Shown: positions 45,638 to 57,677, numbered from the stretch's first letter. The stretch is DNA of 64,000 nucleotides from Cordia subcordata (GCA_028554755.1 JAPTOF010000002.1:12573001-12637000), one strand, 5' to 3'. Numbers and translations are program-made. The notes: generated by a model from the letters alone, not told the origin.

Positions 45638-47048
45638 AATTCCTTCCTTGGCGAGAAGTGCCAAGAATCTCCATAGTAAGCGAGAACGTCGCTCTTCTCT
45701 TCTTTTCAGCCTTCATTTGAGCTTCTTCACACTTGTCGAGTTCGTCTCTCAGCGCGGTGCATCCCTCCAAGTAGCACATATGCTTCTCGTTCTTCCTCCC
45801 TTCAAGAACTAGCTCCTCTCTACAATACACTTTGCAGCAGTCTCCTTCACTAATATACTTGTACCTTCTTGATGCCAACTCACTCAGCGAAATTATGTTG
45901 GATACACAAGATGGCACATACCTTACATTGGAGATGGTCTTGATACTACCATTGTTGAGCCTCAAGCGAACTCTTCCAACGCCAGCAATCTTCATCTTCT
46001 GGTTGTTCCCAACAGTGATATATCCAAGCCTCTTATCCAAGCACAAAGTGTTGAAACTAGCTCTATCATTGCAAACGTGAAACGTTCCCGCTGAATCCAA
46101 CACCCAGTCAGTCTTATTCCTTTTTGAGCCTTCATTAGCGTCCCCGCTTACCGCCATCAAAACAGTCTTACTACTATCGCTATTATCACCCTCAATAAGG
46201 TTCGTGGAGTCCTCGCCATAAACCTTCTCCTTGCCCTTAGATCTCCACTCTGTAAGGCTCTTCATGTCCTCTCTTAATCTAGGACATCTTGGTTGGATAT
46301 GGCCCTTCTCTCTACAATAGTAGCACTCTCGATCGTCTTCTCCATCCCGAGCTCAACTTTTTGATCTCGATCTACCTCTGCGAGAATTCCCTCTTCCAGA
46401 ACTCTTCTCTCGATTCGAACCTTCAACAATTAGTGCTCGATCTCCACTAGGCACACTACTTCTTCCCAATATCCTCTTATTCTCTCTCAAGAGCGCAGTC
46501 ACTTCATTCAGCTCAAGAGTCTTCTTCCCAACGAGGATTGATTGTATGAACAACTTATACGACTTCGGAAAGGAAGATAATAGTACGAGCGCTTGTTCTT
46601 CATCCGTAATTCTCTTATCAGGCTCCTTAACACTTATGAGCTTGACCACTAACTCGTTGAATTTGTTAATGTTATCTTGGATGGCGGTTCCCTCTTTCAT
46701 CTTAAACAAGTAGAGCTCCGTCCTCAAACACAATCGGTTGGTGATTGACTTCGACTCATAAATATTCTCCAACTTGTAGAACACACTGCTCATCGTCGTC
46801 TCATCAATCACATGACATTTAATTTGCGGTGCTAACGCCAACTGAATTGTACTTACAGCTCTTCGTTGTAGGGACTTCCACTTCTTATCATTGACTTCTT
46901 CCGATTTTGCCTCTTCTAATACTTCATCAAGGCCTTGCTGCACCAAAAGATCCTCGATAGTATTTCTCCACAAGTTAAAGTTCATGTTCCCATCAAACAT
47001 TGGAATTTCAAACTCCGTACCGATCGTCGTCATGGCTCTTATGCACAA
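45588..47048 (-). pseudogene. Copia-type Gag-protease polyprotein, one in-frame stop
   Basis: One frame spans about 487 codons, with a single stop (TGA at 46355-46353). The likely start is the ATG at 47033 (MTTIGTEFEIPMFDG). The gag body has FNLWRNTIEDLL and SKSITNRLCLRTELYLFKM and ends in a basic RGNSRRGRSRSKS tail where the stop falls. The CCHC knuckle CYYCREKGHIQPRC is intact just after it. The protease motif normally LDSGA is LDSAG, a Gly-Ala order swap in the active-site loop. The frame continues through a Lys/Glu-rich stretch (DELDKCEEAQMKAEKKRR) and 16 codons into the 3' LTR. With the Gag otherwise open it may be a young or formerly selected reading frame. Confidence 0.88.
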
Positions 47049-47448
47049 ATACTCTAAAACTCAACAATCCAGCAAGAATTTAGCAAAACTGACCCCAAAA
47101 ATGAATTCAGGAAGTTGGAAAATGGTGAGGAGATCCTCAGTCAACGTGGTCAAACCCCTGCAGCTCTTCGGTCAGTCAAACCTTCTGTTTGACTATTTGA
47201 CCACAAACTCACAAAACTTGACCTGCTTGTATCTCACAATTTGACTGTCGGATCGTTGCGAAATTTTAGCAGCTAACTCTCCTCACCGAGACAAACACAC
47301 AGCAATAAACAGATCATCGATCGGACTTTGGGAAGGCCGCCAAACGTGACCAGTAGATCAGCAAATTTTTTTAACTCATATTCGGCGTTTCTTTTTTTGT
47401 TTTTCGTGCAAACCAGCGTCCCCCTTTCAACTTAGCTCTGATACCACT

Positions 47449-47884
47449 TGTTAGGAAATTAGGACGCATAACACACACTCACATAGCGGAATCAAAGCAC
47501 GAGTAACGAGAAAAAAATACGCACAATTAAAACATGGTTCAACTCTCTGCCTACGTCCACGAAAAACTCCACTAGATAGAAAAGAGTACAAACTCAATAG
47601 GACTTTTTGCATGGATAGAAAAGTCTAAACCCTCCCTCACAGTGTTATTACAATGGCTCTCTCTCTCTCAGCCTAGACCTATTGCAAGACACACACCTCT
47701 TTCAACTAATACAAGAGTCCTATTTATAGAGGAGATTTCCTTGTCCTACAAGACAAAGTATTTTCTAATCTATCAATCCTACCATAACTAAGACTCTTAC
47801 CATAACTAGAATTTTGACTCTCATTAAGACTCTTTTCTAATTTCAATATGAACTTAGACTTAGCACTTGAGCCATAACCCAACA
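47449..47884 (-). repeat. 5' LTR of the gag-only element
   Basis: Same termini as the 3' LTR. Followed inward by a 2-bp spacer and a perfect tRNA-iMet PBS. Confidence 0.93.
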
Positions 47885-48161
47885 ATGTACATATAATATT
47901 TAAAATAATTAAAATAAGTCTTATTAGATTAATAATATAAATACCCAATAATATAAGAAAAGAGAATTACACAATATATTAATTGAATTTACAATACATA
48001 ATTTACATAGTGTAGTACCTATGTGATACATAGGAGAAATGAGTATTTTTATATTTTATTGTTAATGGTCAATTTTGACAACTAATGTGAGGGATAAAAT
48101 AAATATATTTTGTCATATTAAATTTCTAACATTTTACAACTTTTATATTTTGTGTAAAGGG

Positions 48162-48290
48162 AAAATTACACAGAACGCTCTTGTGGTTTATCCAAGATGT
48201 ATGTTTATGCTTGTAGTTTTAAAATTAGCTAGTTATCTCCTTATACTTTTCAAAAGCGAAGCACGTTAACCCCTTTCATCATTTTTTCTG
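48162..48290 (+). repeat. Left arm of a distant inverted repeat (MULE-like TIR?)
   Basis: This stretch matches the reverse complement of 57000-57125. Shared words, in order, are TTTATC, TGTA-GTTTAT, TTGTAGTTTT, AATTAG, CTTTT/CGTTT and GAAGCAC/AGAAGCAC. The similarity is roughly 70% over about 110 bp by eye. Further in, both sides carry an AATGCCC motif. Long, diverged TIRs of this kind are typical of Mutator-like elements. Confidence 0.55.
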
Positions 48291-48703
48291 TCCATTTTAA
48301 CAATAAGTGGCATACACGCACTATATGTGCTATTTTAAAGTAAAAGCACTATTTTCTCACCAAAAGAATATCGTTGAAGGACCAAAATGCCCATAGGTAA
48401 TACCATTATATTCCTTCAATTTTCTTTTTCATTTTTTTTGATTCTTGTTCGTCTTCTTCCCAAAACCCACACACATATACACACACACAAATCCATCTAT
48501 ACATATACATACATATACGCACAAATCAAAAACTTTTTATACACACACAGCATAACCAGACATACAAAAATGCATACAACACATGCATGTATATGTAAGG
48601 TTTTCATTCGTAGCCTATATTGATCCAAGAAGAAATGAGTATGAATGGACATTCATAAACAAAACCACTTGGATTATATTCTCTCTATATATAGAAAAGT
48701 AGG

Positions 48704-49136
48704 TGCTGGAAAATTTCTCTTTAGAGTAGGCTACCGTTAATTATTTTTGGTTTTATAAAATGGGTTGAATATCTGGTTCACAAGTTGGGCTTTGTGATCA
48801 TATTGATTTTAGCCCACCTTATAAATCCATACGATTCTTTTGTGCGTAGGCTCATATATTCTGATAAATCCTTTTATGGGTAAGACTGTCAGAATTTATT
48901 ATAAATAGGGCTAGGTCCCCTCTCCTACTCTTAACCTAACAGTTGTTCCCATAAGCATCTGTTAATATTGAGTAGAGCAGGGAGAGGAAGATCTAAGCCT
49001 AGACTGGATGACAGTTATTTCTTCAACAACAATTCTTTGACAATAATGACTCAAACAGGTACGTGCTTCCGCTATCAATTATGTCTTTGAATTTTATATT
49101 GTAAATTCATGTATACGATCCTATATTGCGCTTACA
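48704..49136 (+). repeat. 5' LTR of the decayed copia element
   Basis: 433 bp, pairing with 55114-55547. It contains TTATTATAAATAGGGC (promoter-like, near 48897-48912) and is followed by the PBS after a 2-bp spacer. Confidence 0.93.
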
Positions 49137-49582
49137 TGTGATATCAGAGCCACTTATACATGGATTTACATGTATTTTTTTTTAAAAGGAAAATTGGAAT
49201 ACTTGTTTGAACATATAAATTACGAAAGTTCTTGATCTATTTTGTGATTATTTATTAAATTGTTGTTTCATAAAATTAATTTAGGACTTTTGTAAAACTC
49301 TCTTTGCTCATTCTATTAATATATTATATGATATGTATTTCGATCGATGCGTTATAATGAAAACTAAAGTATTTTAAATTTGTAATGCGAGAGTCTTAGC
49401 ACTTTTGACTAACTAGGACTTACAAGTTATAACGACAATTGAGTTCAGCCAGATAAACCAGAAGAATTTTGTCGTGCTATTGACTAGACAGTAAAAGCTC
49501 CGCAAACAATTCTTGTACTAATGTTCCAGTGCTTCCAAAGCTTACGAATTACATAGTTTACGTCACCATGTGACATTTGTAT

Positions 49583-49618
<36 letters not shown>

Positions 49619-51239
49619 TTGTATGGCCATTGGCTTAGTTAAAATATATTATATGTATTATTTTTTAATTATCATGGATTGGTTAATATTTTTGTGGTCA
49701 TTTACTTTAATGATCTGTTGGTTTTATGGAAGGAGATCTTGAGGCTTGTTTAAAGATGGTCCACCGCCCTTATAAGCTATTCGAGTCATCTTATTTGTAT
49801 TGATGTTTTCTTTTTCTATTTCTAAATTACATGTTATTAAGCGATTTTATTTTATTTTATTTTTTTTTAATTTAGCGCAACAACCAAGCTACAATATTTG
49901 TTTAAATAAGGGCATAGTAGCATAGAGTTGAACTGAAGACCTCTGTTTTGCTTAAGAATCTAATCTTGTTTCTTCACCATTAGACCAATTTAAGACTTAT
50001 GGTATCCTTTGTCTGCCATGTAATTATTGTAAAACAAAAAGGGTTCTTGAGCGATTCAAACTCTTGATTTTGTTTATAAGTTGTGAAAAATGTTAAGCAG
50101 TTGGGCTTGTATTTAGGACAACCATACTTATGGCTTTGGACTTTCTCTTATCTTATGTAAGTCTTTCTTATATGATATTATTGGTGGACCAAAGTCTTCT
50201 TTTTGCTACATTTATGTTTTAAATAAATTTTTTCCCTTCATATATGGTGCAAAGAAAAAAAAAATTATTTAATTATTTGTTGTTGGTCCTTTAACTTTAA
50301 GGAAAATATTTATTTTCCTTATTCAATTTGAAATTTTATATATCTCCTATTGCTAGATTATTCATATGTGCTCGTGAAATTTATTGAAGAATGCAATTTT
50401 AAATTGATCACTGAGACATGTCATATTGAATTGTTTCATATTGTGTAGTCAATCGCATACATAGCATTTTGTGATTAAAGTTAAGCATTAATTTTTCCCA
50501 ATGAGTTGATAGTATAGATTTAAGTAGGCAAATTCACCAAAGTGATTTGCTCAATTAAATCTATGGCTTTTCTTGTTTTGTTTGGGAAACTACCATGGTA
50601 AAGTGCGCAATGTTCTCCCAAAGGAGATCATTTTATGACTTTAGCCCAGTAGCATAAACATCAAGTATGGACCAAGATTACAATGCTGTAGGAAGTTCAA
50701 TTGCCCAAAGGTGGTTGACTTTTCTTTCAGTGGGGTAATCTTATATGTATTACTTTATGTTAAAAGAGCGCCTATTTACATGTTGAATTATTTGCCCAAA
50801 GGCAGATATGACAACGATGTGCTTGGACTCTTTTGTTTATAATGCTTACTCTTGTAATATAGTATGTATGCATAATGTTTATTGATATTGCATTCTTTTC
50901 TTAGATTGTTTCATTTACTTTGAACAATCATTACTTAGATGTCTTGAATAGATAAAACCATTATGAAATAAAACCAAATATTGGGTTTTATATGAGTATA
51001 GTCAATACTGGCTTGACATTACATTTGATGCACATGCTGCTTTGGTTGATAAAAATGGTGATAAAGAAAGGGTAATATAATTGGCAATAGGAAAGGTCTA
51101 ACTGTCTTGCTTAATGACTATGAAGAGACCATAACTGAGTATTTATTGAATGGCTTGTCTTGAACTAAGAATGTAAAAGAACTCTTAATAGCTATACGAG
51201 AGAAATACCAAGGAATCTTAGAATATCGATGACCAAAAA

Positions 51240-54200
51240 TTACCTATTATATTATTGAGGAAAATAAAATTAAAGTGGAAACCTAAAGGTTGTAATATTT
51301 TGTTTTCAATCTTAAGCCTTATTCTTATAATGTTAGTACCTCAAATTCTAAGGGTCATGTTCCTAAGAGATGTCATAGTTTTAAAAAGGGTGGTAAAGGT
51401 CAGATCTAGATCATAGATTAAGATCACAATGTAAGAGGTACCAAATCTGCTATTAGTAAGTTTGATAAGAACTCTTACTTTTGTAAGGTTATAAAAGAGC
51501 TCATTGCCTAAGTTCAATTTTGGTTAAACAAAGAGAAAATAGATGAGGGGCAAGTGGATTAGAGTCTTACATTAGGACCATTAGTCTGTATTTAAATGAC
51601 CAAGTACAATTATTTTTCAATTCCAGAATTGTTGGTGAATGTGTTTTATCAAATAGTTTATATCAATTGTGTTTATTCCTAGGAAGTTCTCGTGACTCTT
51701 TTCATATGGAAAATTTTGTTTCTAAAAGGAGTTTAATTATAAGAATTTTTTTTTTTTGCTATGGCATAAAAGGTTAGGTCATATTTCTAGAGAAAGAGTT
51801 GAAAGACTCATTAACAGTGAGATTTTACCTTCTCTAAATTTTTTGATAATCTTGAAACTTATATTGGGTGCATAAGGGGTAAGCGCACTAAAGTTAAAAG
51901 AAATATGCTACCTGCAGTTTTGCCTGTTAGAAGTGATAAACATAGATACTACGGGACTTTATTCTGTTATATTGTGTGGTAATAAATTTTTTGTTATATT
52001 CATTGATGATTTTTCTCGTTATAGATACCTCTATCTAATTAAAGAAAAATCTGACACTATTGAGAAATTTAAAATTTTTAAGACAAGTAGAAAAATAATT
52101 TGGGAAGGTTATCAAAATTGTTAGATATGACAGAAGAGGTGAATACTGTGGTAGGCTTGGATCTCTAGACAACATATAGGGTCATTCTCCAAGTACTTAT
52201 AAAATTATGGGATTATTGCCTAATATACTATGTCTAGTATGCCTGAGTAAAATGGTGTGATCAAAAGGTGAAAATACACCTTTGCGGATATGATAAGAAG
52301 CATGATGAGTGTTACTGACCTATTAGAGTACCTTTATAGTAAAGCCATTATAATTTCTTGTTAGATACTTAACCATGTTCTCAATAAGTTTGTCCCTAAG
52401 GCTCATTTTTTCGAATTTTGGTTAGGAAGAAAACCCAGTTTGACCGATTTTTGGTTTAGGATTGTCCTGCTTAGGTAAGGTTTTTCAAATAAAAAACCAC
52501 TGACCCTAAAACGTTGTTTCATTGGGCATTTGACTCATTTTAATGATATAAGTTTTATTCTCCTACATGTGTTTCTAAGATTGTCAAATCTCAAATGCCC
52601 AAATTCTTATAATTGGATATTGGTAATGTTTTATGTTTCAACCTGCTATTAAGGATAATGATAGAGAAATTGTCTCATTTCCGCTATTAATACGTAGTCA
52701 GGCTGGTACTCTACTCACATTGAAAGACAAGATATTAGTGGGTACCTTATAATAAATGATGATGTTACAGCTAATTACAATCTACATGTTGAGATCTCAC
52801 AATCTTATGATTTGATGATGAACAACATTTAAAAGGTCTATTAGAGAAAGAAGACATTCTATCGATAATGATTATCGCATTTACTTGAATGCTATGAGAG
52901 ATGAGATGCAACCTATGATGAAAATAAATTTGGGAACTTGTTGATCTTCTTAAAGGAAATAATCTTATTGGTTGCAAATAGGTCTTTAAGACCAAGAGAG
53001 ATCTCATAGAGAAAATTGAGAGGCCAAAAGTGAAATTAGTTACAAAAGGCTTTATCGAAAGAAAAGGTATAGATTACAATGAAATCTTTTTCACATGTTT
53101 CTATAAAATATTCTTTGAGCTATTAATAGCTCTTATGGATGTGAAAATAGTTTTCCTTAATAATGATATATATCTATAAGTCTAAATGAAATAGGCTGAA
53201 GGTTTACTATTATTGGTAAGGATAATATGGCTTGTAGACTTAGAAAATTCATTTATGGTTTTAAATAAATCCTCAAAATAATGAATATTTGAAGTTTGAC
53301 AAAATAGTAACTTCTTATTATTTTGAGGAAAATAGAGTTGATCCATGTATATATTTCAAGATCAGTAGAAGTAAATTTGTCTTCCTAATATTGCATGTTG
53401 ATGATATTTTGCTAGTTATATATGACTTAGGTATGCTCCATGAGACTAAACAACATTTTACTTAAGGTTTTCGATATGAAAGATTTTGAGGATGCGTCTT
53501 TTGTTCTTGGGATTAAGTTTTGTTAAAATAAGTCTCTTGGAATTTTAAATCTTTTACGAAATCTTACATTGATTGAGTTTTCAGAACCTTTTTGGTGTAA
53601 AGGATTGTAAGTCTTGTGTGCATTTATTGTAAAAGGTGATCAACTCAAATTGAAGCAATATCCTCAAAATAATATAGAGAGGGATTCTATGAAAGATATA
53701 CCTTGTGCTAGTGCTATTGAGAGCCTGTTGTATGATCTAGTATGCACTAGACTTGATATCGCTTTTGTGATAAGAGTTTTGGTTGATAATAAATCTTGGA
53801 ATGGATTATTGGGTTGTTGCTAATTAGGTAATAAAATACCTACAAAACACCAAAAATTATACGCCTATTTGCTATAAAGTAGATTATCTAAAGTTGGTTG
53901 GCTATTCTAACTCTGACTATGTTAGATACTCAAATGATTGAAAATTTACTTTTGGGTATATCTTTGTGTTAGCTGGAGAGCCATGTCTTGAAAAAGTGCA
54001 AAATAACAGCTTAATGCCTCTTCAACTATATGAATTTGTGGCTTGTAATGATGCCCCATCTCCTGCTATATGATTTAAGAACATGATCTCTAGTTTTGAG
54101 AATTATTAATTATGTTACTAAATCTATTAAAATCTATTGTGATAATAGAGTTGTTGTTCTATTCTCAAAGAATAATAAGAAAATTAAAGCTTGCAAGCAT

Positions 54201-54310
54201 ATAGATATCAAGTTCTTGGTAGTCAGAGGCTTTGTCAAATGATGGCATTCATATAGAACGAATTGCTAGTGATGACGTATTAATTGACTCCTTGTCCAAG
54301 TGTCTTTGAC
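51240..54310 (+). pseudogene. Copia pol remnants (integrase, RT, RNase H)
   Basis: Fragments are spread over all three frames. The integrase core is seen at 51933-52124 (FFVIFIDDFSRYRYLYLIKE). An RT fragment at about 52975-53160 resembles KTKRDLIEKIERPKVKL, then KLVTKGFIERKG. The RT catalytic region near 53390 reads LLHVDDILLV, so the two Asp are kept. RT/RNase H pieces continue at 53614-53823 (CASAIESLLYDLVCTRLDIAF) and to about 54310. Stops and frameshifts are very frequent, so no protein product is expected. Confidence 0.82.
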
Positions 54311-55113
54311 TTATGATTTTTGTGAAACATGTTAGGAATATGAGTATTTTACAATCTTTTGATGCTATTATCTAGTGGGAGTTTTATATCATCATGTACT
54401 GTTGGATGTTCCCATTATTTTATGTTTTGCTTTGCACATTAGTGCATTCGTACAATAGCATGATGTTTTATGGTTTACAACATAATTGTATATTGTGATT
54501 ACTCACATTCATATTTTATTGAGAATCTTATGTTTGGTGTCCATTGCGATAAGATTCCCCATTGTATTTAATATCTCCATAAGGACACATTTTGGTTGGA
54601 GATATGTATTCTTACCTCGACATATTGATCGTCGTTTTGTGAGGTTAAGAATAATCTATCCTTTGGCCTGTTGAATGCCGTTTTGTAAGGATATGTGTTC
54701 TTTCCTCTAGCATATTAAACGCTATTTTATGAGGATAAGAATAATATATTTCTCTTGCTTTAAAATGCCGATCTTGGAGAAATCATGTGGAGGACTAACA
54801 AAGAAATAACACATTTTGATCACATATTAGTACTAGTTTCTTGCTACGCTGCCGTATGTTTGGTCCATGACGATAAGGCTGGATGACATTTGTGACCATA
54901 AAAAGTCTTGTGTCAATATGGAACACTATGACTGCCATAATTCGATGTTTGACAATCTTGTTGGTCCGGACATGCGTTCGAGGTATAATCTTGTGAATCA
55001 GAATATTTTAAAAAATTGTGGCCACATTCTGTTTCCTATTCAGCCTAATAAATATTTTTCTTAAAATTTTTTGAAAAATAAATAAAACAATTAACGTTAC
55101 CCAAGTGGAAGAC

Positions 55114-55547
55114 TGTTGGAAAATTTCTCTTTAAAGTGGGCTGCCGTTAATTATTTTTGGTTTTATAAAATGGGCTGAATATCTGGTTCATAAGTTGGGC
55201 TTTGTGATCATATTGATTTTAGCCCACCTCATAAATCCATACAGTTCTTTTGTGCTTAAGCTCATATATTCTGATAAATCCTTTTATGGGTAGGACTGTC
55301 AGAATTTATTATAAATAGAGCTAGGTCCCCTCTCCTACTCTTAACCTAACAGTTGTTCCCATAAACATCTGTTAATATTGAGTAGAGTAGGGAGAAAAAA
55401 ATCTAAGCCTAGACTGGGTAACAGTTATTTCTTCAACAGCAATTTCTTTGACAATAATGGCTCAAACAGGTACGTGCTTCCGCTATCAATTATGCCTTTG
55501 AATTTTATATTGTAAATTCATGTATACGATCTTATATTGCGCTTACA
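55114..55547 (+). repeat. 3' LTR of the decayed copia element
   Basis: 434 bp, about 94% identical by eye to the 5' LTR. Confidence 0.93.
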
Positions 55548-55591
55548 GTATAGCAAGTACACCGTACACCATAAATATAAACTGTAACAAT

Positions 55592-56468
55592 TAGGGGTGG
55601 AAATCGGATCGGATTTTCGGATAATCGGTTTTTTCGGGTTCGGGTGGAAAAAAATACCCGATCGGGTAGTTAAATAGTAACTATCCGGCCAGATATCGGA
55701 TTTTTTGGATGCCGGGTTTTTCGGATTCGGATGTTCGGATACTCGACATTTTTATGAAGCTAAAAAATACAAAATTATTTACTATATATATATATATTAT
55801 TTTTTTTGCAATAAGTTAGCAAATACATTCATTAATAGTCAAACTAATTACATCTATGTACACAAATAACACGATGCTCAAAACTAAGCATCGGCTCCAA
55901 TAAAAGAAAAGAGATTGTTCAATATGACGATAGACAAATCAACTCTTTTTAAAATATAAAGATATTTCTATCATAACTACGAACCAAATAAAAAGGAAAA
56001 ATTAATAAATATTAACTATACAAATATATTTCCACATTTATCTAACTTAAACATAACAAATATTTATGCTAAATTAATGTTACATTTTGTTAATTCTAAT
56101 TATATTACTCAATTCAGTTGTCTAATTTATTTACAAATAGCTTAATTATGTTATTTAACTTCTCATTACTTTTGTAGAATACTTTTTTTCTCTTTTTTTA
56201 ATTGTACATTTTAATATTAATGCATTATATAAAATGTGTGTTTATATATGTGTTATATTAGAATATTATGATGAATAATTTACTATGGAAAGGTGTGTGT
56301 ATTTTTTCGGGTTTTTCGGATCGGGTTCGGGTAGGAAAAAAACTACCCGATCTACTACTCGATATCCGATATTTTTTCGGATTCGGATTTTGCATTTTTT
56401 CCACCTGATCGGGTTCGAATTCGGATTCGGATTCGGATTCGGGTACCCGATCCGAATTTCCACCCCTA
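55592..56468. mobile_element. hAT-like non-autonomous element with 8-bp TSD
   Basis: The ends TAGGGGTGGAAATCGGATCG and, inverted, TAGGGGTGGAAATTCGGATC are long TIRs. The flanking octamers GTAACAAT (55584-55591) and ATAACAAT (56469-56476) match at 7 of 8 positions, the TSD length expected for hAT. Both ends are rich in TCGGATTCGG/GGGTTCGGG repeats, and the middle is AT-rich. There is no transposase. It lies 45 bp from the 3' end of the copia element. Confidence 0.85.
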
Positions 56469-56656
56469 ATAACAATCAAATATAAACTATTTATGTCGGA
56501 AATTCCATTGATATCCAACTCCTTCACTAAAGCAATAAAGCATTTAGGCTTATAATGAAAGGCAAGGAACCAGTTATTCCATTGTCCATTAATCCTTCCT
56601 TGCTAGAACTGAAGTATCACCTGATTGTGCTATGGAATCAAACAATATAACAACCA

Positions 56657-56887
56657 TTAAGGAGTCCAATGGTGGTCTCGGCATCGCTTGGAGCTATCAA
56701 CAAGGATTGCGGCAAAAAAAAGCTTGAGATCAGCAGCTTTCATGTTAAAACGTTGACGGAGTTTTCTCGATGAACGCGGAGCACACCAAATCAATCGTAG
56801 AAGCTTGGGTAAGCTCGTGGTGGTGGTGGTGGTGTGGCGTTTGGTGGTCGGGAAAGACGCCAGTGACGAGATTTTGTTCGCAACCAT
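56657..56887 (-). CDS. Small hypothetical ORF (76 aa), unrecognised
   Basis: The ATG at 56887 has a good context (ACCATGG) and opens a 76-residue frame beginning MVANKISSLASFPTTKR. It has a Thr run, then a Leu/Arg-rich stretch (LPKLLRLIWCAPRSSRK) and AADLKLFFAAILVDSS. GC content is higher than in the surroundings, which hints at former coding function. I do not recognise the family. It lies inside the possible inverted-repeat pair 48162/57125, so it may be a captured gene fragment. It could also be chance. Confidence 0.35.
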   Translation of the reverse strand: MVANKISSLASFPTTKRHTTTTTTSLPKLLRLIWCAPRSSRKLRQRFNMKAADLKLFFAAILVDSSKRCRDHHWTP

Positions 56888-56999
56888 GGTAGGTGGCGTT
56901 TGGGTCGTGTGTTGGGTGAGGAAGAAAGCCTTAAACAATTTGAGGAAGAAAGCCGATGCTTATTAGAAGGGCATTAAAGACATTTTTCCATTTTCTATT

Positions 57000-57131
57000 A
57001 CATTTAAAAACATCAGGCATGTGTGCTTCTATTTTGATAAACGTAAAGGTAATTAACTAATTCTAAAACTACAAGGGATAAACGTACACTTATGATAAAT
57101 CAGAAGATACTTCCATGCAAATTACTCTTTT
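57000..57131 (-). repeat. Right arm of a distant inverted repeat (MULE-like TIR?)
   Basis: Inverted partner of 48162-48290. Between the arms lie the copia element, the hAT element and the small ORF, which would all be insertions or cargo if the arms belong to one element. Confidence 0.5.
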
Positions 57132-57677
57132 TTAAAATGTAATAATGTTAGAAAGAAAAATCATGAGAGATGTAAATTGATATACTTTTATCATTTATTG
57201 TGCATCTTTTAATATAATAGATTAGTTTTTCCTTTTTTAATTTATAGAGTAATTTTTCTTTTTTTAATGTACAAAGAATACGTGTCAATATTATAATAAT
57301 AGACACGTAATAGTTTTATATGAACCAAAAAATTTTAGAGAAAACCAATGTGATGCAAAGATTTTGCTTTGTATATTTAATAATGGATAGATAGATAGAT
57401 TTCCACATACTCAAGAATCTTATCACAAGAAAAACCTATGCTTCCCCCATTTTAATTTCGTCAAACAAACAACAATATAGCTGTGTGGTTTTGTTGTCGT
57501 CAATCTTGGTTAGGAAGACTTGGAAGAAGAAATATTTTTCTTGTTTGTTTTCGTCACTTTTCCTCCTTTCTTCTCACCCCGAGGAAAACACAAAGCATTA
57601 GATTCTATTCTCCATATTACTTTTCTTCCATTCCACAATATCACACAGAAAAACACACACACAAAAGCCTCAAATAA

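Larger units (their letters stand above)
45204..47884 (-). mobile_element. Gag/protease-only LTR retrotransposon (TR-GAG type)
   Basis: The 2681-bp element has LTRs of 436 bp (47884-47449) and 434 bp (45637-45204), and a perfect 5-bp target-site duplication ATGTA on both sides. The PBS is a perfect TGGTATCAGAGC (47446-47435), and a purine tract AAGGAAGGAATT precedes the 3' LTR. The interior holds a leader, gag and a protease region, then runs straight into the 3' LTR. Integrase, RT and RNase H are absent. It would need enzymes in trans, as proposed for TR-GAG elements. The LTRs differ at roughly 8% of sites by eye. Confidence 0.92.
48704..55547 (+). mobile_element. Full-length Ty1/copia retrotransposon, internally decayed
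   Basis: The 6844-bp element is bounded by a 433-bp 5' LTR (48704-49136, TGCTGG...CTTACA) and a 434-bp 3' LTR (55114-55547, TGTTGG...CTTACA). The PBS TGATATCAGAGC (49139-49150) differs by one base from the tRNA-iMet PBS. A purine tract AAGTGGAAGAC precedes the 3' LTR. The flanking 5-mers GTAGG and GTATA do not match well, so the target-site duplication is unclear. Coding remnants appear in copia order. The LTRs differ at about 24 positions plus one indel by hand count, mostly transitions. Confidence 0.93.

Noticed and set aside
45832..46080. Plus-strand ORF inside the gag-only element
   Set aside because: Antisense of the protease region; the minus strand carries the recognisable domain order.
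56258..56527. ORFs in the right end of the hAT-like element
   Set aside because: They translate TCGGATTCGG-type terminal repeats into Pro-Asn or Glu-Ser repeats, not a protein.
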